Source: Pseudodesulfovibrio sp.
GTDB lineage: Bacteria > Desulfobacterota > Desulfovibrionia > Desulfovibrionales > Desulfovibrionaceae
Assembly: GCA_016342345.1 (NCBI GenBank)
Contig: JAEINO010000002.1
Coordinates: forward strand, 1 to 64,000
Length of the DNA: 64,000 nt
Reading direction: 5' to 3'
Positions 17,480 through 26,461 of the stretch are shown piece after piece. Positions within the stretch are counted from its first letter, which is position 1. Every line of letters starts with the position of its first letter. The notes under the pieces are model-generated. The model was not told the DNA's origin, searched no databases, and worked only from the letters and a program-made list of their open reading frames with translations. The position numbers were made by a program, and so were the translations under genes.

Positions 17480-17962
17480 ATGCCTAAGGTTGCTATTTTC
17501 ATGGGTTCCATTTCCGACGAGGAAACGATGCGACCCTGTTCCGATTTGTTAAAGGAATTGGGCGTTGATCATGAATTCACGATATCGTCAGCCCATCGTA
17601 CTCCCGAGCGCACGTCCAGGCTTGTGGCCGAATATGAAGCAGACGGTTGTCAGGTCTTCATCTGTGCTGCCGGTCTAGCCGCTCATCTGGCCGGAGCAGT
17701 AGCCGCCAAGACTACCAAACCGGTGTTGGGTGTGCCGTTGACGGCGTCTTCCCTGGGGGGACTTGATGCCATGCTCGCCACAGTGCAGATGCCTCCGGGA
17801 TTCCCGGTGGGGACTTTTGCGCTCGACAAGGTCGGGGCCAAGAATGCCGCCTGGTTTGCTGCTCAGATTCTTGCTTTGCATGATGTTGCGCTGGCAGCGA
17901 AGATTGTGGATGCTCGTGAAGGTTTCAAGGCAGCGGTCGAGAAGGCAGCGGCAAGTTTGTAG
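17480..17962 (+). CDS. purE: 5-(carboxyamino)imidazole ribonucleotide mutase
   Basis: 160 residues. Converts N5-CAIR to CAIR in purine synthesis. [11 protein letters not shown] near the N-terminus, SSAHRTPER (catalytic His, about 36-44) and the C-terminal [24 protein letters not shown] match class I PurE more than class II. The middle [23 protein letters not shown] departs a little from the E. coli-type AGAAAHLPG. GGAGAG lies upstream. Forms a unit with purD. Confidence 0.95.
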   Translation: MPKVAIFMGSISDEETMRPCSDLLKELGVDHEFTISSAHRTPERTSRLVAEYEADGCQVFICAAGLAAHLAGAVAAKTTKPVLGVPLTASSLGGLDAMLATVQMPPGFPVGTFALDKVGAKNAAWFAAQILALHDVALAAKIVDAREGFKAAVEKAAASL

Positions 17963-18034
17963 CTGGCGTTGGTTTATTTTCGGATTGATTGAAAGCTCCT
18001 GCTTTGGCGCAAGGCGTTTTCCGTATATGTTGAT

Positions 18035-18065
18035 AAAATGGCCCCGGGTTAGTCGGGGTCATTTT
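18035..18065 (+). terminator. Terminator after purE
   Basis: AAAATGGCCCCG pairs with CGGGGTCATTTT (one G-T pair) around GGTTAGT, followed by TATTG. Standard intrinsic terminator for the purD-purE transcript. Confidence 0.8.
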
Positions 18066-18267
18066 TATTGCTCAACTTGCTTTAAGAATTTGGGTACGTA
18101 CAACTAGTCAATTTTTACAGGTAGAAGCCAAAAGAATCAGCCAACCAATTGCATTGCCTGCGCATAAAGTATATAGAATGTCATCAGGAAGACGTCTTGG
18201 CGGTTATCACCTTAGTAAGGCGAGCCAGTGATAACTGATGGCTTTGAAGTATGGACCCTGCCAATAG

Positions 18268-18711
18268 ATGTCTGGACAACGAGGTAATGCGGGAAGGTTC
18301 AAAGTGGATTGGGATAATGATGAACTAGAAGAAGTTTCAACGCTACAAAGTTTCGTTGGAAGCCAAAAAGGGCCTGGGCTATTTGGAATTGTTGCCAGGT
18401 TCCACCCGTACGACGACAAATACGCCCTATGTGAACAAATTTGCGAAGATGGGATAGCTGTATGGGTTGTAAATATCCTTCTCTTGCGGGGTGCTATACA
18501 GGAAGGCTCGTTAATCAATTTCAATGACGCTGGTACTCATACGGATACTGATGGAATGGCAAGAAATTATGGCGTGGCAGTAGCTGACGCTTCTAGCTGG
18601 GAAGCCGGGGGCTACAAGATAATTGATGTCTTCAACGAAAAATACCAAAAATTGATAACACTGGAGAATATGTCTAGATGGAAAAGGTTTTTCAAGAAAC
18701 TATTTGAATAA
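18268..18711 (+). CDS. Unknown soluble protein
   Basis: 147 residues, no signal peptide, moderately acidic with an amphipathic basic tail (MSRWKRFFKKLFE). I recognise no family. The middle part (GLFGIVARFHPYDDKYALCEQICEDGIAVWVV) reads like a folded domain. Base composition is more AT-rich than the housekeeping neighbours, as for the membrane protein that follows, so the pair may be a transferred accessory unit. No clear ribosome site before the ATG. Confidence 0.55.
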   Translation: MSGQRGNAGRFKVDWDNDELEEVSTLQSFVGSQKGPGLFGIVARFHPYDDKYALCEQICEDGIAVWVVNILLLRGAIQEGSLINFNDAGTHTDTDGMARNYGVAVADASSWEAGGYKIIDVFNEKYQKLITLENMSRWKRFFKKLFE

Positions 18712-18785
18712 TTACAGGTTTTTGCATTCAGTTTTTATTAGTCCTTTTTCAAGCAATTACCATCCCAGTTGTCATTCTAAACACT

Positions 18786-19331
18786 TTGGGTGGTCTTGTT
18801 GCCATCATTTGGCTTATGGTTTTGGGTGAATGGGGGACGCTTGGATATGGCCTCCTTTACGTAGCGGGTTCTACTTTTCTCATAGGTTTCGCTTTGATGC
18901 CTGGAATGCTTCTAGCTGTTCCGGCCTTATGGGCACTTGAAAAAGGGAAGAAAATGCTTGGGATAATTTTTGGCCTTATCCCAACAACGTATACATATGC
19001 TCTCATGATCGCATGGGCCGCTTTTTCTTTTGTCACTTTCATGAAGAGAGCTGACAATGAGTCCTACATCCCCGTGCTCCTTTTATCTTATATGGTCGCA
19101 GCAGGACCATGGGCTTACATGGCTTCAAAAGAAGATAACCCGTACTCAGGCATTTCAAGTGTATTTTGTAGTTTCTCTTATATTTTGGTAATGATAGCTG
19201 TATATTTCTTTAGGCCAACCGCCATCGAGCTGATTGAGCTGTTCTCGGCGCCATTAATATTTGCATTATTCTTCACCACCTACTTGTCATATAGAGTGGA
19301 TAAAGAAGAAGAGGAACTCTACGGGCCATAA
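18786..19331 (+). CDS. Unknown polytopic membrane protein
   Basis: About 181 residues with five or six hydrophobic helices (WLMVLGEWGTLGYGLLYVAG, FLIGFALMPGMLLAVPALW, YALMIAWAAFSFVTF, YILVMIAVYFF). The 5-prime end is uncertain: the listed start is TTG, but the frame is open back to 18708 and encodes a further helix (LLVLFQAITIPVVILN). The true start may therefore lie upstream at a non-ATG codon, or the start may have been lost. No family recognised. Runs with the upstream unknown gene. Confidence 0.5.
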   Translation: MGGLVAIIWLMVLGEWGTLGYGLLYVAGSTFLIGFALMPGMLLAVPALWALEKGKKMLGIIFGLIPTTYTYALMIAWAAFSFVTFMKRADNESYIPVLLLSYMVAAGPWAYMASKEDNPYSGISSVFCSFSYILVMIAVYFFRPTAIELIELFSAPLIFALFFTTYLSYRVDKEEEELYGP

Positions 19332-19394
19332 ACGCCACTGATGGATAGGTCGCTTTCTCCAACGATAGCAACCGGGGAAAATATTTTACCCATA

Positions 19395-19436
19395 ATCACA
19401 ACCCCCTATTCTTTATAAAGAATAGGGGGTTGTGAT
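19395..19436. terminator. 42-bp perfect palindrome
   Basis: ATCACAACCCCCTATTCTTTA is followed directly by its exact reverse complement, with no spacer. As RNA it gives a long hairpin with a tight loop, which could end the transcript of the membrane-protein gene. It ends in GATCTTCTTTT on the plus side. Confidence 0.6.
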
Positions 19437-19524
19437 CTTCTTTTAGCGTTTTCCTCAACATTTATGGAAAACGTCTTGGCTTTGGCGGGGGCTTTCTTTT
19501 TTGATGGGAAGAGGAATGTGAAAG

Positions 19525-20145
19525 GGGATGCAGCCTGCGGCAGCGATGGAGAATGTAAGATATTTAAAGAGAGCCCTCCCGGCGGGCGTCTTTTTTGGCT
19601 GAGCCGCCCCAAAAAAGAAGCAAAAAAGTGCGGCTTTGCGCTGTGATCCTGTCCGCGATGGCTAAGAGCCGCTAACACGCTCCGCTGCCCTCCAAGATAT
19701 CCGGTACCCGGACGCTTTCCGGCCTACACTTCACGTGTCAACCGGCTCTAAGCCCCTGCTCTCATTGGTCGTCGTTGCGAGAAAGACTGGATAGAGTGTG
19801 ATTGGGATAGATATGAAGACATTGGAAACGCTTGTTTTTTCAAGCTTTTTGGATTTCAAAATTCCAACACCAATTCGTACCCACCCAGCGTTAAGCCTCC
19901 AAAGGCCTAGAAGCTGACAACGCGGAAGAGGCGGCTTTATGACCGAGATCAGAAGAGCATTGTTAAAGGGCGATGGTACGAAAAAGTGCAGCCTAGACTT
20001 TTCATGGCATGGAGCCGACCCGCTTTGATCAGATTCTCAGCCATGGAAGGCAGCGGCCAAGCTAGCGCAAGGCCCTTTTTTTCGTCCCTTTTTTTGGGCC
20101 AACAAAAAAACGGACCCCGCCGGGAGGGTTGCCTTTAGGCATCTT
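19525..20145. repeat. Large repeat element, copy 1
   Basis: About 620 bp repeated once more 670 bp downstream in the same direction. Layout: left end GAGCCCTCCCGGCGGGCGTC (19571), a conserved block to about 19775, a divergent linker of about 100 bp, a 172-nt block identical in both copies (19884-20055), and a right end (about 20071-20130) that is an imperfect reverse complement of the left end (CCGCCGGGAGGG, T and A runs). No transposase. Could be a MITE-like element or a structured RNA whose ends pair. Confidence 0.8.
19939..20028 (+). CDS. Possible 29-residue ORF in repeat copy 1
   Basis: ATG preceded by GGAAGAGGCGGCTTT, encoding 29 residues that begin MTEIRRALLKGDGTKK and end HGADPL. It lies inside the 172-nt block identical in both copies. 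The identity may reflect recent duplication or an RNA constraint rather than coding. Weak call. Confidence 0.25.
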   Translation: MTEIRRALLKGDGTKKCSLDFSWHGADPL

Positions 20146-20193
20146 CTCTTTCATCTTTATTCTTCATTTCAGAATATAAAATAAAAACAAAAT

Positions 20194-20812
20194 GGGATGC
20201 AGCCTTCCGGCAGCGATGGAGAATGTAAGGTATTTAAAGAGAGCCCTCCCGGCGGGCGTCTTTTTTGGCTGAGCCGCCCCAAAAAAGAAGCAAAAAAGTG
20301 CGGCTTTGCGCTGTGATCCTGTCCGCGATGGCTAAGAGCCGCTAACACGCTCCGCTGCCCTCCAAGATATCCGGTACCCGGACGCTTTTCGGGCTACACT
20401 CCGCGTGTCAACCGGCTCTAAGCCCCTGCTCTCATTGGTCGTCGTTGTAAGAAATACTGAATATGGTGCGATCGAGATAGATTTGAAGATATTGGGAAAA
20501 AGTCTGTTTTTTCATCCTTTTGGATTTCGAAATACCGATACCAATTCGTACCCCCAGCGTTAAGCCTCCAAAGGCCTAGAAGCTGACAACGCGGAAGAGG
20601 CGGCTTTATGACCGAGATCAGAAGAGCATTGTTAAAGGGCGATGGTACGAAAAAGTGCAGCCTAGACTTTTCATGGCATGGAGCCGACCCGCTTTGATCA
20701 GATTCTCAGCCATGGAAGGCAGCGACCAAGCTACTAAAAGGCCCTTTTTTTCGTCCCTTTTTTTGGGCCAACAAAAAAACGGACCCCACCGGGAGGGTTG
20801 CCTTTAGGCATC
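20194..20812. repeat. Large repeat element, copy 2
   Basis: Direct repeat of copy 1, with the same left end (20241), the same 172-nt block (20553-20724) and the same right end (to about 20800). The linker between blocks differs at many positions and the sequence after GCAGCG differs too. The two copies are separated by a short AT-rich spacer. Nothing else is supported in 19332-20886. Confidence 0.8.
20608..20697 (+). CDS. Possible 29-residue ORF in repeat copy 2
   Basis: Identical in sequence and upstream context to the 29-residue ORF in copy 1. Same reservations. Confidence 0.25.
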   Translation: MTEIRRALLKGDGTKKCSLDFSWHGADPL

Positions 20813-20886
20813 TTTTCCTAACTCTTCATTCTCCACAAAAGCTTGCCTTCCCTTTTGACCTGTCAGGCCAAAGAGCAGCGACTCCC

Positions 20887-22152
20887 TTACCCCGCCACCA
20901 CCTTGTTTCGACCGGTTTCCTTTGCCTCATAGAGGGCTTCATCGGCGCGTTTGACCAGTTCTTCGCTGGATTCTCCGATGTCGTGGATGGCCACACCGAA
21001 GCTGGTGGTGATTTGTTTGGGGACGTTGGTAAAGGAGAACTCGGCTACGGATTTTCTGAGTCGTTCAGCTACGCGTTTGGAGCGTTTCATGTCTGATTTG
21101 ATAGACAAAATCATGAATTCTTCGCCGCCCCAACGGGCCAGAGTATCGTTTTCGCGGACATTATCGCGTACCAATTGGGATATCTCGCGTAGGACGGAAT
21201 CGCCTACATCGTGTCCGTAGGTGTCGTTGACAGCCTTGAAATGGTCTATGTCGAACATGATCAGCGAAAATGGCTGGCCAGAAACCACGGCCAGACCGAG
21301 CATTCGCAGGAAACTGCGTCGGTTGAGAGCCTTGGTGAGCGGGTCGGTCGAGGCCTCGTCTTCCAGATGCGTCAGTTCATCTTCCAGTCCGCTGACGTCC
21401 TGCAACGTGAAGAGCCTGAGCTCGGAGCCGGGAAATTGGTTGAAGGTCACGGCAAATGCGTTGGCCTTGGCGTCCGGGTGTCTGGGGTTTTCTATGTGCA
21501 GGACGTGATCCCGGTCCAGTGGGTCATTGATAATGGCCTTGATCCACTCGTTGGGCTGTCCGGTGTATTTCTCTTCGTTGAGTTGCACGATGAAATCCTC
21601 CAGTCCCAGGTCCACTTTGGACATGGCTTCAAAATCCTCGTAACCGAGAAATTCTGCCATGCGGCGGTTCATGTATGTCACGTTCAGGTCGTCCACGAGT
21701 ATGGCCGGGCCGGGGAAGAAATTGAGCAGTTGCCGGAGTGAGTAGTCGGCTTGGGCCATGCGTCTGGCAAGGGCTATATCGCGGGCGCATTTCATGACCG
21801 CTTCCCTGAGCTTGGTGCTGTCGGCAGGCAGTCGGATGAATGAGTCAACGCCCAGTTCGACAGCTTGTACCAGAGCTTTTGGGCTGTATGGACCAAAGGC
21901 AACAACCACTTTTATTTTGGGCTGTTCCAGGCGGGCCTTTCTGATGAGTTCCAGCCCGTTCAGCTTGTTGAGGGCTGTGTCCGTTACCAGAATGTCAGGC
22001 GTGAAATCGCTGACCATCTCCAGTCCTTCGCGCCCGTCACGGGCTGAATGGACAACAGCGTTCCCCTTGGCGAGCACCTTGACCATGCGTTCGCGTTCGT
22101 AATCCTCCTGTTGGACAACGAGGATGGTGAGTTGTTTCTTTTTTCGTTTCAC
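20887..22152 (-). CDS. Response regulator with PAS and GGDEF domains (diguanylate cyclase)
   Basis: 421 residues. REC domain (about 8-125) with acidic pocket QQED and phosphoacceptor in ILVTDTAL. The usual switch Thr/Ser is alanine (VVVAFGPYS) and the conserved lysine of the KP motif is arginine-like in FIRLPADS, so phosphorylation switching may be atypical. A PAS-like segment follows (ILVDDLNVTYMNRRMAEFLGYED). The GGDEF domain has GGEEF and, five residues before it, REND as an RxxD inhibitory site, so c-di-GMP synthesis with product feedback is expected. The start is GTG. It stands alone; no histidine kinase is adjacent. Confidence 0.92.
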   Translation of the reverse strand: MKRKKKQLTILVVQQEDYERERMVKVLAKGNAVVHSARDGREGLEMVSDFTPDILVTDTALNKLNGLELIRKARLEQPKIKVVVAFGPYSPKALVQAVELGVDSFIRLPADSTKLREAVMKCARDIALARRMAQADYSLRQLLNFFPGPAILVDDLNVTYMNRRMAEFLGYEDFEAMSKVDLGLEDFIVQLNEEKYTGQPNEWIKAIINDPLDRDHVLHIENPRHPDAKANAFAVTFNQFPGSELRLFTLQDVSGLEDELTHLEDEASTDPLTKALNRRSFLRMLGLAVVSGQPFSLIMFDIDHFKAVNDTYGHDVGDSVLREISQLVRDNVRENDTLARWGGEEFMILSIKSDMKRSKRVAERLRKSVAEFSFTNVPKQITTSFGVAIHDIGESSEELVKRADEALYEAKETGRNKVVAG

Positions 22153-22314
22153 GAATACCGTCCAGGCTTTTTGAATTGTCCGGGAAAGTTGGTCTCTGAC
22201 CGCCTGCTGTGCATCCGTGATGATGTGGCTGACGTCAGGATGGCTGTGTCATTGCACCATATCCCAAGAAAATATTGATGCCAAGTATTACAAATACTTG
22301 TTCTCTCTGATTGT

Positions 22315-23379
22315 TCAAGGGGTGAGGAGAAGGCCGTTTTTATCCGTAAACCGGTCGCCCGTGAAGCATCTTTTCGGAATCAGGCCGTGAACCCCTTTGG
22401 CGTAATCGACCAGTTGGGTAATGTTGAAATCCACGGCCTGGCTGCAAAAGGCATAGGCTTCCGATCTGGGCATGCCATAATAGAGATGGAGAAAGTCGAT
22501 GCTTTTGCGGACCGCCATTTTTGTGGCTTGTTCCAGGTTGGTATGAAAGCCCATGATTACCCAGTTGTCCGGCGTGGAAGCCATGGGCCAATTGACAATG
22601 CTGCCAAGGTCCTTGCGAACGGAGAGGCGCAGGGAAAGGCATTTGAACGCTCCTTCCAGGGCATTGAGGTTGACCTCTCCGTTTCCCTGGGCAAGGTGGC
22701 TGTCGCCTGTTTTCAGGCCTGCGCCCGGTGTATGGACAGGAAGATAAAGAACCGTGCCTGTCACAAGCTCTTTGTTGTCCATGTTGCCGCCGTGCTTGCC
22801 CGGAGGGATGTTGCTCCACCGACCCTGTTCTCCCAGTTCGACTCCGATGGATCCGGGGAACGGCCTGGCCTTGATGGTTACGCCGTCCATGAATTCATAG
22901 GTGCCGGATTTCTGGTCGAGCGTGTACCAGCGCATGGAGCCATCAGGGAAATCCTCCGGGAGAAAACCAAGATTCAGGAAGGCCGTTCGGGGATTGAGGT
23001 TGAATCCGTAAGGGTAAGGCTCGATATGAAGAATCTCGATTTCCAGCACATCGCCGGGTTCAGCCCCTTCCACATGGACAGGGCCTGTGAGTCGGTGATG
23101 TCCCGCGCCTTTGCGCAGTTTCTCGGTGCCGGTTTCGGCATCGGCAAACGTATGCACATTGGGGTTTTCGGCTATTACTTTTTTGAAGGAATCGGTCCAT
23201 TCATCCAGATTGGTTTCCGGTTTCATCCCCAAGTGGATGCCGGTTTCGATTTCAACGATGTCGCCGGACTTGACGTGGAGCACGGCCTTGCATGAGTTGT
23301 CCCAGAACCCGTCCGTTGATGTCTGGTCATTGCATTTGAGCACATGTACCGTGTCATTGGGACCGTATGGTTTTTTCAT
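22315..23379 (-). CDS. Acetamidase/formamidase family amidohydrolase
   Basis: 354 residues of the FmdA/AmdA family, which hydrolyse formamide or acetamide to ammonia and the acid. Family segments seen: HVEGAEPGDVLEIEIL (about 104-119), IPPGKHGGNMDNKEL and LPVHTPGAGLKTGDSHLAQGNGEV, containing the metal and active-site residues. Cytosolic, no signal peptide. No amide porin or regulator is adjacent. A MITE-like repeat lies just upstream of the start. Confidence 0.92.
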   Translation of the reverse strand: MKKPYGPNDTVHVLKCNDQTSTDGFWDNSCKAVLHVKSGDIVEIETGIHLGMKPETNLDEWTDSFKKVIAENPNVHTFADAETGTEKLRKGAGHHRLTGPVHVEGAEPGDVLEIEILHIEPYPYGFNLNPRTAFLNLGFLPEDFPDGSMRWYTLDQKSGTYEFMDGVTIKARPFPGSIGVELGEQGRWSNIPPGKHGGNMDNKELVTGTVLYLPVHTPGAGLKTGDSHLAQGNGEVNLNALEGAFKCLSLRLSVRKDLGSIVNWPMASTPDNWVIMGFHTNLEQATKMAVRKSIDFLHLYYGMPRSEAYAFCSQAVDFNITQLVDYAKGVHGLIPKRCFTGDRFTDKNGLLLTP

Positions 23380-23413
23380 GTCGGTGGGAGCCTTTTTTTC
23401 TTCTGCTTTTTTT

Positions 23414-23571
23414 TAGGGAAGTACTGATTAATTCAATTTTCAGGAAGTGCTGTAGAACTATTCTCTGGCAAGGCGCAAAAAAACATCAAGGCCGACGCGT
23501 ACTTCCTGTACGCTAGGATTTGAGGTTTTTAAAGCAACGAAGCCAGCGGACAATTATGCAGTGCTTCCCTA
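23414..23571. mobile_element. MITE-like repeat, copy A
   Basis: 158 bp including flanking TA on both sides. Ends AGGGAAGTACTG and CAGTGCTTCCCT are inverted repeats with one mismatch. The core holds GTACTTCCTGTAC within a larger hairpin. It lies between acetamidase and a glycosyltransferase, seven bases from the latter's stop codon. Confidence 0.85.
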
Positions 23572-23577
23572 GCAGTC

Positions 23578-24753
23578 CTATTGTGGCTGATTTTCCTGAC
23601 AGTTGTATAGCTCGCAGAGGATTTGTGCACTCTTGCGTGCCCCGTCCAGATCAATGCCGTGCGGTTCGACGTGTCGGGTGAGGGTGTCAGCCATCAGTCG
23701 GGCAAATATGGTCGGTTCAAGGTCGTTTTCCCCAAGTACCTTGAGCGCACCCTTTGTCTCGATGCGTTCGGCGCGCATACGTTGTTCCCGGTTTTGGTCG
23801 AAAGGCAGTGCCAGTCCGTATGTTCCGGCAGCGAGCAGGTTCATGGTGGTGTTGTATCCGGCCATGCTCACAGACAGACTCGCGGCATCCAGATAGGCGG
23901 GGAATTGGCTGGTGAAACGTTGTACGCTGATACCTGGATGATTTACGGCCAATTCTGCCAGGCGGATGAATTCGTGGTCCGAAGCGTATGGCCCGGTGAA
24001 TACCGTCAGCCTGTGCGGGGTGGTCTCTGCCAGTATGACAGAAGCCCGGATCGTGGCCTCAAGCATTTCCTGTCCGATATTGCCGCCGCCTGCGCTGGCA
24101 ACTATCAGTGGCATGCCGGACAACTTGAGTTCTTTGGCAAGGATTGCACCTGCGTTCCGAGTCGGCTTTGGCGTGACATAGCCCGTGTAATGGATGGGAA
24201 TGGTGATGTCTTTTGCCGCAGTAAATGTTTCATCCAGGCGGACCAGCTCGGGATCGGCATGAACGAGGAGTGCATCGAACAACGAGTTGAGTTGCGAGAG
24301 TACTCGTTTTTCGTATGAGGCCTGATCTTTCTTTTCCACAAGGATATCGCGCAGGCTGCACACTGATTTGCAGCTTCCATAGGTGCCGGCCTTGACGTTT
24401 TCGAGGATGGGCAGCAGTTCAAAGCCGAATTTTTTGCGTCCGAACGGAAAGAGTTCCACCAGAAAGATATCGGGCTGAATCTCGGCCATCAATTCCTTGA
24501 ACCGGGTCAGGCGACGGATGAGAACTTCGTCCACGTCCGTACCGTCTTCCACCGGGATGAATCGGGAAAAATCAGCATCCATCATCAGGCCGGGCAGTTG
24601 GATTCGGCAAACATTGTCGGGAAGTTCGAGGTCAGCTTCGGCTCCGCCGGTAACCAGAGTTACTTCATGGGGCGCGAGTGCCTTGGCTATCTCCAGGCTG
24701 CGATGGATGTGACCTACGCCGAGTACATGCTGACAATACTGAACGATTTTCAT
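23578..24753 (-). CDS. Glycosyltransferase, MurG/GT28-like
   Basis: 391 residues. GT-B fold of the MurG-like type: N-terminal GVGHIHRSLEIAKAL (nucleotide/acceptor side), and a C-terminal donor domain with ASAGGGNIGQE and SMAGYNTTMNLLAAGTYGLALPFDQNREQRMRAE, cut here to its core MAGYNTTMNLLAAG. Probably transfers a sugar from a nucleotide-sugar donor. The ATG overlaps the TGA of the upstream phosphatase gene (TGATG), so it is the third gene of a coupled operon. Acceptor unknown. Confidence 0.85.
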   Translation of the reverse strand: MKIVQYCQHVLGVGHIHRSLEIAKALAPHEVTLVTGGAEADLELPDNVCRIQLPGLMMDADFSRFIPVEDGTDVDEVLIRRLTRFKELMAEIQPDIFLVELFPFGRKKFGFELLPILENVKAGTYGSCKSVCSLRDILVEKKDQASYEKRVLSQLNSLFDALLVHADPELVRLDETFTAAKDITIPIHYTGYVTPKPTRNAGAILAKELKLSGMPLIVASAGGGNIGQEMLEATIRASVILAETTPHRLTVFTGPYASDHEFIRLAELAVNHPGISVQRFTSQFPAYLDAASLSVSMAGYNTTMNLLAAGTYGLALPFDQNREQRMRAERIETKGALKVLGENDLEPTIFARLMADTLTRHVEPHGIDLDGARKSAQILCELYNCQENQPQ

Positions 24754-25346
24754 CACAGCTCCATGTTGAGTTCGCCTATGGCCAGTTCGTTGTCCATGCA
24801 TTCTATGCGATGCAGGCAGTAGGGCTTGATCGGCAGCGGATCGCCAGGCAGGAAATCAAGGCCGGACAGCACATAGGCGAGGCTCTTGATGACTCCGTTG
24901 TGCGTGATGACCAGCACGGACTTGTCCGGGTGGCTGTCGTTGAAATCCATTAAGGCGTCACAGGCTCGCATGAGTACTTCGTTGCGACTTTCTCCGCCGG
25001 GCGGACGAAAATCAAGGCCGAGTTTTTCCTGCTGGAGCACCTGCTTGCGGAGTTTCTTGAGGTCTGTTTTGGTCAGCTCTGTCCATTCGCCCCAATCCTG
25101 TTCTGCAAGTCGCTGGTCTTCATGCATGGGCAGTCCCAGCGTTTCGTTGATGATTTCGGCGGTTTCGCGCGACCGTTCAAGGCCGCTGGTCAGGATGCAG
25201 TCGAAATTTTGACCGGACAGGGCTTTTGCCCATTCCCGGGCCATGTCGCGGCCTTCATTGCACAAGCTGATGTCGGTCTTGCCCTGAATTCGTGATTCAC
25301 GGTTCCATTCGGTCAGGCCATGTCTCATGCAGAAAAATGTTGTCAT
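24753..25346 (-). CDS. Histidine phosphatase family protein (phosphoglycerate mutase-like)
   Basis: 197 residues with the catalytic RHG motif in FFCMRHGLTEWNRE (residues 5-18), the second arginine in SGLERSRETAE and the C-terminal catalytic histidine in VITHNGVIKS. Set between two glycosyltransferases and overlapping both, it is more likely to dephosphorylate a sugar phosphate or glycolytic-type intermediate for the glycosylation pathway than to be a glycolytic mutase. That role is inferred from context. Confidence 0.9.
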   Translation of the reverse strand: MTTFFCMRHGLTEWNRESRIQGKTDISLCNEGRDMAREWAKALSGQNFDCILTSGLERSRETAEIINETLGLPMHEDQRLAEQDWGEWTELTKTDLKKLRKQVLQQEKLGLDFRPPGGESRNEVLMRACDALMDFNDSHPDKSVLVITHNGVIKSLAYVLSGLDFLPGDPLPIKPYCLHRIECMDNELAIGELNMEL

Positions 25347-26461
25347 TGTGCCGATCTCCGCTGATTTACGACTGATTTCATTATTCGTTCCATTTCTTTG
25401 TAATTGGTGTTCGCATTGTGGTTTTGCTCGGCGTAATCCATGGCCTGTTTGCCAAGCTGTTTTCTGAATTCGACATCACTGACGAGTCGGTCCACGCCTT
25501 CGGTAAATTCGGTTCTGGTTGCGGATGTGACAATGCCGGAATGACCATGATCAATGACATATGGCGCGCCCTCGTCATCGGTGGCCACTACGGGCAGACC
25601 GCATTGCTGGGCCTCCAGATAGACCATGCCAACGCTTTCTTCCAGGCCGGGAAAGGCGAATATGTCCCCTGCACTGAATATGGTGTTCAGCTTGTCCCTG
25701 TCCACCATGCCCAGAAAACGGACTCGGTCCTTGAGCAGAGGATAGGCCAATGCTTCCATTTCGCCACGCCGTGGTCCGTCCCCGGCAATCACCAGGGTCA
25801 GGTTTCGTCCCTTGGCAACAAGGTCGGCACAGGTCTTGATGACCCAGTGCAACCCCTGCGCCTTGACGCCAGGTCTCATCATGGCTGCGGTGATGACCAC
25901 TGGCGTGTCAGTCACGTGCCACTCGGCACGAAGCTGTGCTCTGGCGGGCTCGTTGCGCTTGAACATGTCGTCAGGCAAGCCGGGTTTTACATAGGAATAT
26001 CGGCTTTCCGGCAGGAGTTTGGCGCAACAGTCCAGGTCGTTTACGCGGTTGCAGAAAATATGGTCTGTCTTGAGCATGGCCCGTCTGTTGAGTGCGAAAC
26101 CAGGCCACGTGGAAATTCGTTTGCCCCGTTCCTCGGCATAGGAGGCCTGGAAGATGAAATATGGCATTTTGAGCCATTGTGTTGCCAGAGGTCCGAATAC
26201 ATCCGGTACCTTGTAGTAGCTGCCGTAGGTCAGCCAGCAGTCCGCATCCCTGGCTTGTCTGACCATTCGCTTCAGGGCCAGTCCTGCGCCAACCCATGTT
26301 CCGGGCTTCCGGTAAATGGTTCTGGCGGAGAAATATTCCACGGGCTGCACATCATGCCCAAAACCCCGCAGCGTTTCGTACAGGTCGCGGGCAATGGTCA
26401 CGTCACCGGAGATGCTCGGGTGATTGACTGGTTTGAACGGTGTGCAAAAGGCTATCTTCAC
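25343..26461 (-). CDS. Glycosyltransferase family 4
   Basis: 372 residues, GT-B fold. The donor domain is typical: VITAAMMRPGVKAQGLHWVI, LVIAGDGPRRGEME, VRFLGMVDRDKLNTIFSAGDIFAFPGLEESVGMVYLEAQQCGLPVVATDDEGAPYVI, from which the key parts are FPGLEESVGMVYLEA and the following GLPVVAT (the E-x7-E retaining motif). First gene of the three-gene operon; its stop overlaps the phosphatase start by four bases. Confidence 0.92.
   Translation of the reverse strand: MKIAFCTPFKPVNHPSISGDVTIARDLYETLRGFGHDVQPVEYFSARTIYRKPGTWVGAGLALKRMVRQARDADCWLTYGSYYKVPDVFGPLATQWLKMPYFIFQASYAEERGKRISTWPGFALNRRAMLKTDHIFCNRVNDLDCCAKLLPESRYSYVKPGLPDDMFKRNEPARAQLRAEWHVTDTPVVITAAMMRPGVKAQGLHWVIKTCADLVAKGRNLTLVIAGDGPRRGEMEALAYPLLKDRVRFLGMVDRDKLNTIFSAGDIFAFPGLEESVGMVYLEAQQCGLPVVATDDEGAPYVIDHGHSGIVTSATRTEFTEGVDRLVSDVEFRKQLGKQAMDYAEQNHNANTNYKEMERIMKSVVNQRRSAQ

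Noticed and set aside
19464-19646. 60-codon ORF over the left end of the large repeat copy 1
   Set aside because: Runs from unique sequence into the repeat end and is not preserved in copy 2, so it is unlikely to be a gene.
22387-23295. 302-codon plus-strand frame opposite acetamidase/formamidase
   Set aside because: Shadow of a clear family member on the other strand; no ribosome site or recognisable motif.
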